Source: Flabesymbios commensalis
Lineage: Eukaryota; Annelida; Polychaeta; Terebellida; Flabelligeridae
DNA length: 64,000 bases
Assembly (NCBI GenBank): GCA_964017125.1
Contig: OZ024914.1
Span: 30,253,149-30,317,148, forward strand
Direction: 5' to 3'
A program made the position numbers and the translations under genes. This document shows positions 12,270-23,989 of the stretch, piece by piece; the first letter of the stretch is position 1, and each line of letters opens with the position of its first letter. The notes beneath the pieces are model-generated. The model was given only the letters and a program-made list of their open reading frames with translations. It did not search any database and had not been told where the DNA came from.

Positions 12270-12838
12270 TGCCCAGCAAGCATGATAAGTTGGCCCAACG
12301 TCTAATGTTTGTTGGATAAGGTACAAACCACACACCTTTGCAAAATGCTACACGTATTTGTTTGTTAACATATGGCGACGGCCCCTAATCCATAGAACAT
12401 CTCATCCCGTGCATGCACCACTGAGGACTTGTTCTGAGAGAAGTATGGCCATATTTTTTCCTGAGTCACAGCTGGAACTTTTGACATAGGCCTACGAATT
12501 GTTAAGTAATTAGAAATCTCAAGGTTTTACTCAACACCAGATAGATGTCTCGTTGTCCTTGACTTTTAGATTTCACGACATTTCTTGTGACAGGCGCGAG
12601 TTTGACGTCAAGAATTACTGCATCATCATTTTATATAGGTGGTTTTCTGTTAAATACACTTTTGAGATCCAGAAAAATAAAAAATATTATCAAACAATTT
12701 CTAGATTTATTTTCACTAACAGTAATTAAATAGTTCATAATATCGTCCAACTGTGTGTTTCACTACTTTCGCAATCTAAATGACCCTTAATTTTTCTAAA
12801 TGGAGAAGCAGAAAATCGTGTGTGTGGGGGGGGGGGGG
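12270..12838. other. No gene; palindrome remnant
   Basis: A half copy of the CCCAGCAAACAC palindrome family begins at about 12271 (CCCAGCAAGCATGATAAG). The rest is AT-rich with no coding signal and ends in a G run at 12826-12839. Confidence 0.45.
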
Positions 12839-13740
12839 GTGATTTTCGATCATTTTGGTAGCGGCCATTTTAAAAAGCGGTCTTTGGCAAGTACTTCTCT
12901 ATCGATTAAATGTTAACAGCATGATGCTGACTCATGATGGGTCCCTGAACAAAATGAAGTTATTCAAGCAGAGTCTTATTAGTATTTCAAATCATAACTT
13001 AAAAAGCGGATAGATAATATATAACTTCAAAAGCGGATAGATAATATATAAATATGCAATTATTTGTCATATTTTGGGCGCCATCTTGGATTCAACACAA
13101 AAAATACTACAATTTAGCAATCGAAAATAACTTTAACAGATTCCTTGACCATTAAAATGTAGAAATTACCATAAAATTCATGCTTCTAAGTTGATTAAGA
13201 GGCACTATATCTCCAACTATGCGTTTCTAAACTTTTCGGTGATTTTGATAGCGGCCATTTTGAAAATCGTTTTTTGCAATTTCTTCGCTAGCAATCGAAT
13301 GTTAACAGCCCGGAGACGACGAGTGGTATCATTTTGTTCAGGGACATCTCCCGGGTCAGAATCAGCCTGTTAACACGTGATCTGTAGGGACGAAATTGCC
13401 AATATGGCCGATTTTCAAAATGGCCGCCATCAAAATTAGCGAAATCACCATAAATTCATAATTGGGCATATCTTGCCTCTTAATCAACTTAGAAAGACGA
13501 TTTTGGTGTCTAATCCTACATTTAAGAGGTCATGGAATCTGTTCAAACTATTTTCAATTGCTAAATTATAATACTTTTTGTTTAATTCAAGATGGCGTCC
13601 GAGAAAATAACGAAAAATTACATATTTTACCTCTATGGCCTTTTGAAGTTGTGATTTGTGACTTAAACTATGCTCAGGAGTCCCATTGAGTGGTATCATT
13701 TTGTTCAGGGACACAGCCCGAGTCCGAATCAGGCTATTTC
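12839..13740. repeat. Composite foldback repeat
   Basis: Two oppositely oriented parts share landmarks. TAGCGGCCATTTT and GCAATCGAAAATAAC on the left mirror AAAATGGCCGCCATC and TTTTCAATTGCTAAATT on the right; ATAAAATTCATGCTTCTAAG mirrors the region around CTTAATCAACTTAGAAAG. The phrase ATCATTTTGTTCAGGGACA recurs at about 13329 and 13693, with an inverted relative near 12945. The arms are well diverged and the edges are uncertain. Confidence 0.6.
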
Positions 13741-13920
13741 AGATTTGTGTGACCATGGCATTTCAACATCTACCCAGTCAGAGGTTAAAATGCTGGGTTA
13801 ACGCTGGGCCAGCGTCGCAGACGTAGCGGACGTTGATCTGACATTCACCCAGAATTGTTTCAATGTTTCGTGTTTGATGTCAGCGCGAGCAGCTACATGA
13901 GATCTTATTTTCATGAATAT
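13741..13920. other. No gene; palindrome remnant
   Basis: Contains a remnant of the short palindrome family (GCTGGGTTAACGCTGGGCCA and GCGTCGCAGACG near 13795-13822). Nothing else is recognised. Confidence 0.4.
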
Positions 13921-14470
13921 GGTGTCCGGATAGGGTCATCTCGCCCTTTTGCAGTTTCGTTGTTTCGCAGTTTCGTTGTTCCGCAGTCTCGTTGTTTCGC
14001 ATCGCCCTTTCGTTGTTTCGCATCACCATTTCGCTGTTTCGCATCGCATCGCTCTGTCGTTGTTTCGCAATTTCGTTGTTTCGCAGTCTCGTTGTTTCGC
14101 ATCGCCCTTTCGTAGTTTCGCATTGCTCTTTCACTGGCTCGTAGTCTCGTTGTTTCGCAGTCTCGTTGTTTCGCATCGCCCTTATTTATTTATTTATTAC
14201 GAAACAACGAAAGTACAAAAAAACGACAGTACGAAACAACGAAAGTTCGAAACAACGGATGTACGAAACAACGAAAGTGCGAAACTACGAAAGTACGAAA
14301 CAAAGAAAGTACGAAACAACGAAAGTACGAAACGACGAAAGTACGAAGCAACGAAAGTACAAAACAATGAAAGTACGAAACAACGAAAGTACGAAACAAC
14401 AAAAGTACGAAACTGCGAAAGGAGGGAACAACGAAAGTGAGAAAGGGCGACATGGTCCTATCTGGACATC
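13921..14470. mobile_element. TIR element made of TTTCGTTG repeats, copy 1
   Basis: The left end, GGTGTCCGGATAGGGTCATC, is mirrored at the right end by GGTCCTATCTGGACATC. The inside is almost entirely short repeats of TTTCGTTG, TTTCGCA and TTTCGTAC, forward on the left and reverse-complemented (CGAAACAACGAAAGTA) on the right, so the unit folds back on itself. Long open frames here on both strands are repeat artefacts. The superfamily is unknown. Confidence 0.7.
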
Positions 14471-14514
14471 ATAATATAGTGTCTGGATAGGGCCATCTGG
14501 ACGCCATATATTAT

Positions 14515-15503
14515 GGTGTCTGGATAGGGCCATCTAGCACTCTCGTTGTTTCGTACTTTCGTTATTTCGTTGTTTCGCACTTTCGCTCTTTCGTACTTTC
14601 GTTGTTTCGTGCTTTTGCAGTCTCGCACTTTCGCAGTTTCGTACTTTCGTTGTTTCGTACTTTCGTTGTTTCGTACTTTCGTTGTTTCATTGTGATGGGC
14701 GGCAGCGTTAACCTCTTCACCAAGGCTCCGGCTTGATAGACGGCAGCGCTAACCACTTCATCCAAACTTCAGCGTGATGGATGACAGCGTTACCCTCTTG
14801 ACCAAGGCTTCGGACTGATGGGCGGTAACGCTAACCTCTTCACAAAGGCTCCGGCTTGATAGACGGCAGCGTAAAACCACTTCATCCGAGCTCCGGCGTG
14901 ACAGACGGTAGCGTTAACCATCACATCATGGTCTCTGCTGAACAGTGAATCCCGGCGTGACAGACGGTAGCGTTAACCATCACACCAGGGTCTCTGCTGA
15001 ACAGTAAATCCCGGCGTGACAGACGCTAATCTCTTAACAAAGGCTCCGGCGTGATAGACACCAGCGTAGAACCACTTTATCCGAGCTCCGCCGTGATGTA
15101 CGGTAGCGTTAACCTCTTTACCATGGCTCTGGCGTGATGATCGGCAGCATTAACCTCTTAACCTCCGCTGAACAGTGAATCCCGGTGTGACAGACGGTAG
15201 CGTCAACCATCACGTCAGCTTACGAAACAGCTAGAGTACGAAACAACGAAAGTACGAAACAACGAAAGTACGAAACAACGACTATACGAAACAACGTAAC
15301 AACGAAAGTGTGAAACTGCGAAACTGCGAAACAACGAAAGAACAACAAAAGGGCGATGCGAAACTGCGAATGTGCGATGCGAAACTGTAAAAGTACGAAA
15401 CTACGAAAACAACGAAAGTGCGAAACTACGAAAAGGCGATTCGAAAGAGCGAGATTTTAAACAGCAATAAAGCGAAAGTGCGAGATGGCCCTATCCGGAC
15501 ACC
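14515..15503. mobile_element. TIR element made of TTTCGTTG repeats, copy 2, with minisatellite core
   Basis: It starts GGTGTCTGGATAGGGCCATC and ends with the complement GATGGCCCTATCCGGACACC. Subterminal TTTCGTTG-type repeats lie at 14540-14690 and, inverted, at 15225-15480. The middle (about 14695-15215) is a different GC-richer minisatellite with units around GACGGTAGCGTTAACC and TCCGGCGTGA. A lone extra end, GTGTCTGGATAGGGCCATCT, lies at 14480-14499 between the two copies. Confidence 0.7.
14695..15215 (+). repeat. Minisatellite (GGTAGCGTTAACC units)
   Basis: Roughly ten diverged units of about 45-60 bp repeat the phrases GACGGCAGCGTTAACC, CTTCACCAAGGCTCCGGC and CTGAACAGTGAATCCCGGCG. It is enclosed by the CGAAACAACG repeats of the TIR element and appears to be its cargo. 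Confidence 0.8.
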
Positions 15504-15936
15504 AATGTGTTACGTCAATGCCGGATCGTTAACTATCTGCGTCCTGATAACAAGATATCGTATTTCACGTCAATTATTTGTTTTAAAAATAAACACGCAT
15601 TAGAAATTAATTTAAATTCGATTAATGTCAGTTATGAAAACACCTACATGCAAAATGGAATATTGTGGTGTATAACTATAACATAATGCGCATGTCATAT
15701 AGGCATATTGCAGCACACATACTTTCCTAGTATTTATTTATATTTATTGTTCAAATAATTTTCATTGCATTATTTGCCCGTCAATGACGTGCTAGAATTT
15801 GTTTTGTCTTGAAATATCGATAATATATCTGTAATGCTCATCAAGTTGAAAATAGTCCTTGCATTTTAGTTTTGCCATTGACAAGATGCAAAATATGTTT
15901 TTTTTTATCACAGGATCCACTGAAGTTATCATTTTC
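15504..15936. other. Spacer, right part; no gene
   Basis: AT-rich DNA between the TIR element and the right arm of the giant inverted repeat. No repeats or coding blocks were recognised. Confidence 0.5.
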
Positions 15937-16219
15937 ACGTGTAATCTCTACCCCGTTACTTGTGATATATAAACAGTGGTCAACGCAGATAAGATGCATA
16001 TATCGTTTGGAAGAATAAATCCCGCCACATTTTGCATTACATGACAAATATATATATATGGCAGGATATTTCATCTATCATTTATCATCATGATAGACTG
16101 GAGGCCATATCCAATTAGTGGTCTAGAAAACAGTTCTAATAAACTGAATGGTTAAAAGGAAACGACTATTTTATCTCATTCCTTATGTGCTCCAGTGAGT
16201 CAAGCCCAGGATAAGAAAA

Positions 16220-16620
16220 AAAAATTAAGACACAAGGTCAAATAACTCCATGGTTACAAGGTCAAATATTAATTTTTAACAAACGAAGCTGAGAACAAGT
16301 GTAATACCTGAATTCCATGTAATTTTAACTGGACAATCCATTTCTGAAATTATTTGGTTTATTCAAGGTGATATTTAAGATGAAAAGGGCAATAGCAAAG
16401 TCAAGTAAGGGAAAATATCATTTTTAACAAAACATGTTGGGCACGTGTGTAATACATCTTTTTCATGTGATTTTGACTGTAAATTCAAATTATTACATTA
16501 TTTTGGTGATTCAAGGCCATCTTCAAAGTCAATTCAGTACTGACTCTGTTTTTCTCACAGTTGCTTGCACTGATGTTTTCTGTATTTTACTTTAAACAAC
16601 TTAATCATTGGAAGTATTTT
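16220..16620 (+). repeat. AGGTCA satellite remnant in right arm
   Basis: Mirror copy of the block at 8545-8940, here in the sense orientation: AATACCTGAATTCCATG, ATTTTAACTGGACAATCC, TTATTCAAGGTGATATTTAA. It derives from the same satellite as 21043-21900. Confidence 0.7.
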
Positions 16621-17299
16621 GAGGGCATGACGTGACCTTTACCACCAATCATATCAGGAATATTTTATCGTGGTGGCTATACGTTGAATAAATAACACAA
16701 CTCAAGATCATTAAAATCGATATACCGATTCTTGAGATATTATTTTTTGTGGATTTTTTCATGGTTTTGCTACTTATGAATACTAATTATATGTTAATTA
16801 GGTGTTATCCGTGTCAGAATTGACTGCTCTATATCAGGATCAAATATCGATCAAGTAAGCCTACATGTACTGATCAATTCTAGCAAAAATAGTAATTTCT
16901 TCCAATAGCTACATCACTGGGTCATTAACTATTATCACGATTCTGGATGTAAACAGAAATAATCTAGCTAATTGACTCCCGGTTCGACGATCGCTATATT
17001 GGCAAACCTCAATTAATTAGGTTCCAGTTACGTCCTTGTCCTTCGTCTATATTTATAATGCTCGAGATCAACAGTTAATTAGATCTACTTAAGGAACGCT
17101 TCTCCCAAAAAACAAGACACTAACCCAATGCTGGACAAGCGTCTGCGATGCCGGAACAACATTAAACCAGCATCGCGTCAACATGTGTTAATTAAGGTGT
17201 CAGTCAAGGTGATTTCCTTCCTGTTATATGACAAATGCTGCACGACGTAAACATATTCTCGACTGCCGATGTATCATGTTATTAATGGGCACTGTCTTC

Positions 17300-17527
17300 A
17301 CGCTTACAGCAGTGAAATATTTTCTATACATCATGGAGACCAAAAGTTTTTTTTTATATTTGCCATCATAATAGATTGTTTACTCGGCTCTTTCTGCTTC
17401 ATTTGAATACCTATATTATGGGTCTACTATTGGTCTGCGTTATAAATAGTTTACTCTTTCAGTGCGGGGATCGACTTTTGACGTCAGAAATCTGACGTCA
17501 AAAGTTGGTCAACGCGCTGAAAGGGTA
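17300..17527 (+). mobile_element. TTAA-type MITE, family 2, right arm
   Basis: Mirror of 7641-7868. It ends with the hairpin CTTTTGACGTCAGA / TCTGACGTCAAAAG and GCGCTGAAAGGGTAA. Confidence 0.7.
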
Positions 17528-17598
17528 AAATTTAGCTAATGGTAGATGTAATTTGAGGTAATTAAAGAGATCGTGTAACAAAATGTTTTAATCTTTAG

Positions 17599-17983
17599 TT
17601 AAAGGCACTAGCCCAGGTCTAAAATCATAAAAAAAATCGGTGATTTTATTTTGGCTTATTAATATAACCATAATTATGATGTAAACATGTCCTTAGACTA
17701 GAACTGAAAAGGTTTTTTTACTTTTTGTGCTGCGCATTTACCAGTTGGGCTAGAAATAGAGACAAAATTCCTGATTTATTATTCTGGACAACCATGTCAA
17801 AAATAAAAAATAAGAGAATTTCGTCTCTATATCCAGCTTAACTGGTAAATACGCAGCACAAAAATTAAAAAAAACTATTGCAGTTCTAGTCTATGGACAT
17901 GTTCACATCATATGGACATATTAAGGAGCCAAAATAAAATCACCGATTTTTTTTCTGATTTTAGCCTGGACTAGTCCCTTTAA
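17599..17983. mobile_element. TTAA-ended foldback MITE, right arm
   Basis: Mirror of 7191-7570. This copy has intact TTAA at both borders (TTAAAGGCACTAGCCCAGG ... CTGGACTAGTCCCTTTAA), which confirms the 4-bp TTAA target sequence. Confidence 0.82.
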
Positions 17984-18868
17984 TTATTCAAAGGTAAACT
18001 TTATTTTTAGCCCAAGGCCGTATTCTGGAGGCGTGAAAATATTAGTTATTTTACTTTAGCCCAATGCCGTATGCTGATGGTGAAGGAGTAAGAGCCAACA
18101 ATTGACGATGAAAGCCATTTTATGATACAATATAGCCTTTTTAAAAAGGATATGATAACCATTCTTTCTTTTCGTGTTGACGTGTAAACAATTTCAATAT
18201 TTCAATAAACTGAGAGACAGAAAATGTGTTTCGAAAATAGCTGTATCATAAACAGTCTTGGTTTTATGTTCGTTGGTCAGAAATAGTATAACATCATTCA
18301 TATTATTATGTTGATTAGTTATGCTATAACTTTGTGATAGCGTTATTTTAACGTTACAAAACAATAACATATTAAATATTCGAGTATGCAGATACAAATC
18401 ATACACTGTACACTAAAAAATATGTTTTCCCATTATTCCATGTTTAGAATAGACATGTGTGTTTTTCCAATATTGACTGCATAATGTCATCATAACGTGG
18501 TGACAACGTTATTTTTAAATATAACCTGAATGCGACTTTAATTCTGGGAGAACTACATGGTACAGTTACCGTAATTCATTCATTCATGTTATCAATAATT
18601 ACTGTTTTAAATTTACCTCGTAAATACATGTAGATGTATTATCTCATTAAATTATTAATTTCTTGTACTTTTGTTACCGCAAAACAGTTTATAAATGGCT
18701 TTTTATAGTTTATGTCAATTTTGATTTTGAGGTCACTGGCCCATATTTATAACGTGCATGTTTTATTGAAGCTCATGTCGCTAATTGGATAGCTATATTT
18801 CGGGGAATGTTGCCGCTAGACTATTAATTGCATGAAACATTGACAATTTAACGTAGTAAAATATTTTT

Positions 18869-19080
18869 TAAACAATATCATCAAGTTGTTGATCAATGAA
18901 CAACAAAAATGAAAAGCGGTGAAACAAGTTATTTAAACAATTGAGATCCGTCAGCTGAGGCATTTTTCACACTGAATGTAGCTCCTTGTAACCACAGTAG
19001 GTCACAGTGAATCCCTGTTAAAACAGACTGTTATCATGGCTATAACGATAAATCGCGCGATAAAAAAAAAACACTTTATG
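18869..19080. other. No gene seen
   Basis: Short AT-rich stretch between the right arm and a SINE. Nothing recognised. Confidence 0.5.
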
Positions 19081-19258
19081 GAATGAATGGGGGGTTAGGC
19101 CACCTTTGTGCACATATGGGCTAAGCTGGGCCGGGAGAACCTCCTAAGAATGGTGAGATGACAACGCTCTCCAGACACAGGATTCGAAATACGAGCCCTG
19201 TCGGTCTGAGGCCGAGAACGCTACCTCTCGGTCACAGAGGTTCCCCACAATATTGAAT
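19081..19258 (-). mobile_element. SINE, 5'-truncated, antisense
   Basis: Reads TTAGGCCACCTTTGTGCACA, GAGAACCTCC, TGGTGAGATGA and then CTACCTCTCGGTCACAGAGG, the antisense of the SINE body and second tRNA-like unit. The first unit is absent. Confidence 0.85.
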
Positions 19259-19902
19259 GCGTGCACGTTATGACTACAGTGTCAGCTCAGAATGACCATC
19301 AGGAAAAAAGAAAAAATGATTTATTAATGTCCTTATGATTCCAATGGTCCTGGAAATTTGTACTGCAATAACGTTTATGTGATTTACCTATTTTAGGGTA
19401 CTTTGAAATATAATACCAATCAAATTGAAATATGTGACAGATATAATTTTATTCGCATTCATATATAACTCGTGTATATCAACGTTTCGCTGAGGCAATT
19501 TAATTTACATTTTTTTTAAATTCAAGGACAATTTATTTACTTTGGGTAAATTATTTACTAATTGTATTTATCTGTTCATATAACTTGAAAGATTTTCACT
19601 ATTACAAAAATATAGGGGGTTAATAGTACAAAACAAAGTTATAATTATCGTCTGCATACATTATAAATATTAAAAAATCACTAGTTTATCGGTTAATACA
19701 TCAGTATCGATAATTAATTATTTATCAGGCTATTTTGTGACAGTTAATAGCTTTCCAAGTATTTTTAAGATTTCCCTTATAGTTTTGAAAGCAGGTAGTA
19801 GTTTATTTTTGAGAATCGAATATTTTGTTTTGTCATCTTATTTTGGGGCTGTAAATTATTTTTCATGCTTTCATAATTAAGATTATAGATAACAGTCTTT
19901 TT
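19259..19902. other. AT-rich DNA, no gene seen
   Basis: Low-complexity AT-rich sequence without recognisable repeats, splice-bounded frames or motifs. Confidence 0.5.
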
Positions 19903-20152
19903 TTAACCCTTTAAGTCCTCACGATGCATTAAAGAATCGTTTTACATCTCTGAGAACAGGCTTAATTTACCAACAACTAGGGTTTTAGAATGAATATTCC
20001 CATGAAACTGGTTTGCAAATAGATGGCAATTTTCTTTACTTTTTCACCCACATCAAATCATCTTCATTCACTACAAGTCGAGAATTGCGACAGCAATTCG
20101 CGGCTTGTAGTGAATGAAGATGACAATGTAAAGTCAGGCTTGAAAGGGTTAT
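19903..20152 (+). mobile_element. TTAA-ended MITE, family 3
   Basis: Starts TTAACCCTTTAAGTCCTC and ends GGCTTGAAAGGGTTAT, 250 bp, the same length as family 1. It has a right-end hairpin with arms CTTCATTCACTACAAG and CTTGTAGTGAATGAAG around a GAATTGCGACAGCAATTC loop. The ends match family 1 while the stem sequence is entirely different. Confidence 0.75.
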
Positions 20153-20930
20153 TGTAACATATAATTTATCCCTGTAGGACATGTATTTTATTATGCCTAA
20201 AGTTATCCAACGAGAACCTTAAATTTGTTACGCTTTGTAGATAAACAGTTGTCTTTAGCTTTAGTTAGTGTTTCGTGTAAAATATTATAACTAGTGTTTG
20301 AGTACAAGTTTTCGTTTGTATTTATTAAATTCACTAAATCAGCAGAAACAATGTTTAAAGTTTTCAATGTTTTGGGTCTCATTTTAGATAGACTTGTTTA
20401 CTTTACAGTTAAGCAATATAAAATAAGGTAAATGGTCAGATAATGGTCAGATATGGGTGGCGTGATAATTGCCGTTCATTAACCATGTTAACTACAGCCG
20501 TGAATTGCAAAATAAATAATGTGGCGGGAGTGTTAGAGAATCGCGTAGGCAGAGTAAGTTTTGGTATGTAGCTGTAGGCCTAGATGAGTAAAGTGCCATG
20601 AAAAACTGAAAATAAGTGTTTTTCATTAACTTTCAAAATATCAATAATGTAATCTCCCGTTAGTATGACTTTGGGTTTGGATTGATTTAACATTCCTAAA
20701 CTAGGTAAAAATTCATATAAAAGCTGTGAAAAATTTTCATTCAAATTTCAAGGCGTTATAATTCCTATATAGTAAATTTTAAGTCGTGTTTTGAACTAAA
20801 TAATTCAATGAATACACATTCCCAAAGATCCAATATTATATGCTAAAGTGTTATTTATAAACAATCCTATTCCACGTGTTCTGAACTAGTCCAGTTGTCA
20901 AATGGCATTTTTTAACTCAAGCGTGTTTCG
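20153..20930. other. AT-rich DNA, no gene seen
   Basis: No coding blocks or recognised repeats. Confidence 0.5.
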
Positions 20931-21042
20931 CGGTATGGACGATGTTTTATGATTGATTCTGGTTCTAAGGGATATCCTGAGCAGGAATCAGCCGGGTGCC
21001 ACTTTGGCACCCTTGGGCGGAATTTTTTTATGGGCAAAAACA

Positions 21043-21900
21043 ATATGGCCGCCAGATATTTCAAGGTCAAATATGATTTTTCAACAAATGAAGCCAGGAA
21101 CAAGTGTAATACCTCATTTTTATGTGATTTTGCCTGGGCAATCCATTTCTTGTATTATTTTTAAGATTCAAGGTCATCATCAAGGTCAAAAGGTCAATTT
21201 CAAGGTCAAATAAGCAAAAATACAATTTTCACCAATTAAAGCTAGAGACATGTGTAATACCTCTTTTTTCATGGGATTTTGTCTTAAAAAATATATTTAT
21301 GGTATTATTTTGGTGATCCGAGGTCATCTTCAAGGTCAAAAGGTCATTTCCATAGTCGAAAACAAAATGGCCGCCAGATATTTCAAGGTCAAATATGATT
21401 GTTCAACAAATGAAGCTAGGAACAAGTGTAATACCGCATTGTCATGTGATTTTGACCAGACAATCCATTTCTTGCATTATTTTCATTACTCAAGGTCATC
21501 TTCAAGGTCAAAAAGTCAATCTCAAGGTCAACTAAGCAAAATTACCATTTTAACAAATGAAGCTAGGAACATGTGTAATAACTCTTGTTCGTGCAGTTTT
21601 GACTGGCCATTATATATCTGAAATTATTTTGATTATTCAAGGTCATCTTCAAGGTTAAGAGGTCAATTTCTAGGTAAAGTAAGAGAAAATATCATTTCTA
21701 ACAAAAAAAGCTAGGAACGTGTGTCATCAAAAGTCGATTCCGAGATAAAAAGTACGATTTTTAACAAACATAAATAGCAAAAAGTGTAGTACGTCTTTTT
21801 AGTGTAATTTTGACGAATAATTCATTTCTGCTACTATTTTGATGATTAAAGGTTATTTTCAAGGGCTGTGTGTCAATTTCAAGGTCAGGCATAACGTAGG
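21043..21900 (+). repeat. AGGTCA satellite, sense orientation
   Basis: Tandem monomers of about 150-168 bp. Each has a dense cluster TTCAAGGTCATCTTCAAGG, AAAAGGTCAATTTCAAGGTC, followed by AACAAATGAAGCTAGGAAC, GTGTAATACCTC and ATTTTGACTGG. Some monomers also carry AAAATGGCCGCCAG. Short open frames in this block are repeat by-products. The reverse array is at 23990-24849, with more at 62950-63730. Confidence 0.9.
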
Positions 21901-21959
21901 CCTAAGCACAAAGATGATGTGACTTTAACTAGATAATCTAATTCTAGTAGGGTTTTACT

Positions 21960-23660
21960 GATTAAACATCATCAAAGTGAAATGATCAGACAACTAGAAG
22001 GCATCAAAGGGTGACGGAGAGGTGTCAAAGAGCGATGAAAAACATAACAGATCTATGGGGAAGTGCTAAAAGGCGACAGAGAGTTGGTAAAGGACAATGG
22101 TGAGGCATTAAAGGGTGCCAATGAGTCACTAAAAGGCGCCCAGAGGCGCTAAAAAGCGACTAAAAAGGGTTAAAAGAAAATGAGTAGTCATTAATGATCA
22201 ATGAGGAGGCGTTGAAAGGCAATGAGGAGGCGTTGAGAGGCAACAAAAAGGCTTGAAGGGGCAAAAAGGAGCGTTAAAGAGCGACGGGGTGCATTAAAAG
22301 GTGGCGGGGTGGCATGAAAGGACTATAGAATGGTAACAAGGAAGCGTTAAATGACAGTGGAAGTATGTTAACGGGTGATGTTGAGGTGCTAAATGATGAT
22401 GAATAGGTGTCTAAGGGCAATTAGAAGGCATCAAAGACTACTGAGAATCTCTAAAGGGCATTGGAAAAGCGTTAAATGGTGACGGAGAGACGTCAAAGAG
22501 CGACGGAAAAGCGTTAAAGGCCAAAAAAGTGTTAAAAGTGATGTGGATGCAATAAAGTTTGATGGAGAGGCGCTGATATGCGCTGCAGATACGTTAAAAG
22601 GCGATATGAATGCACGTTAAAGGCGATGGTGAGGCGCTAAATGGTGATGGGAAAGTGTTAAATGGTGAAGGGAAGGCGGTACAGGGTGATTAGGAGTCGT
22701 TAAAGGGCGACCATGAAACGTTAAATGACGATGTAAAAGCGCTCAAGGGCAATGGGGAGGAGATAAAGTATGATGGATAGGCGTGTGAGGGTGGGGAGAA
22801 GGCACTAAAGACAACATAGTGTTGCTAAAGGGCGACGGTGAAGCATTGAATGGTGACACGGGCGATGGAAAAATAATAATGGTTGATGGATATGCAATAA
22901 AGGGTCATGGTGAGACGCTAACACGCACTGCAGATGCGTTAAATGGCGATGGAAGGGGTTAATGGGCAGTGAGGAGATGTTGAAGGGCAATGAGGAGGAG
23001 TTAAAGGACAACGAGGAGACGCTAAGAAGAGGCGCTTAAAATGGACGGGATGCGTTAAAAGGTGACGGGGTGGCATGAAAGGGCTATTGAACGGCGTTGG
23101 AGGGTGACTAGGAAGCATGAAATGAGAGCAAAAGTACGTTAACAGGTGATGGGTGGTGCTAAAGGGTGATGGATAGGTGTTTAAGGGTTATAAGAAGGCG
23201 TTAAAGTTGACAGAGAATCGCTAAAGGGCAACTGAGAAGAATTAAATGGTGACGGAGAGACGTCAGAGAGCGACGGAAAGTCGTTAAGGGGCCAAGGAAA
23301 AGGGTTAAAGGTTGATGGAGATGTACTTAAGGTTGATGAAAATACGTTAAAAAACTCTGCAGATGCGTTAAATGGTGATGCTAAAACGTTAAATGGCGAT
23401 GGAAAGGTGGTAAATGGTGATGGAAAGGCGTTAAATGGCTACGGGAAGCCTTTAAAAGACGGGGAGGAGGCATTAAATTGCACAAAAAAGTGAAAGCGCA
23501 ATGGAGAGGCGTTCAGGGCGAAGAAGAGGCATTAAAGGGTGAAGGAAAGGCCTTCAATTGCAACAAAGGAGCGTTAAACTAAAAGAATGTTCAGCGCGAA
23601 GAAGAGGCGTTAAAGGGCGACGGAAAGGCTTTCAATTACAAAGAAGCGACGTTGACCTAA
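21960..23660 (+). repeat. GGCGTTAAAGGG minisatellite
   Basis: About 1.7 kb of diverged short units around the phrase GAGGCGTTAAAGGGCGATGG, spaced roughly 20-35 bases apart. Variants include GGTGACGG and GGCAATGAGG. No coding role is evident. Confidence 0.88.
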
Positions 23661-23684
23661 AAGCTACGAAGACACATTCTTGTC

Positions 23685-23960
23685 CCCTTTTAGCGCATCT
23701 GCATAGCCCCTTAATGCAATTCTGTCGCCTTAAAACTCCCTCTGTCGCTCTGTAACGCCTCTTGTCACCCATTAACGCCTCCTCATTTCCCTTTAATATG
23801 TCTCCTCATTGCCCTTTAATGCCTTTTCATTGTACTTTAGCGCCTTCTCATTTCCCTTTAATGCCTCCTCATCGATCGTTAAAGCTTTTCCTTCACTCTT
23901 TAACACCTCTTCGCTAATTGCCCTTCAACGCCTCTCGTCGATCTCTTCACCTTGAGCTTG
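23685..23960 (-). repeat. GGCGTTAAAGGG minisatellite, inverted part
   Basis: The same units appear on the other strand: CATTAACGCCTCCTCATTTC, CCCTTTAATGCC, CTTTAACACCTC. The orientation switch falls at about 23660-23685. Confidence 0.88.
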
Positions 23961-23989
23961 TTTAATCATTTTAACCCAACATAATTAGA

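Larger units (their letters stand above)
15937..18868 (-). repeat. Right arm of a giant inverted repeat
   Basis: Reverse complement of 6315-9225, from ACGTGTAATCTCTAC at the inner edge to about TTGACAATTTAACGTAGTAA at the outer edge. The same nested elements appear in mirror order: AGGTCA satellite remnant (about 16220-16620), family-2 MITE (17300-17527) and the TTAA foldback (17599-17983). So the duplication happened after those insertions. Confidence 0.93.

Noticed and set aside
13855-14765. Overlapping open frames on both strands rich in Phe-Arg-Ser or Asn-Glu-Thr
   Set aside because: Products of the TTTCGTTG-type short repeats.
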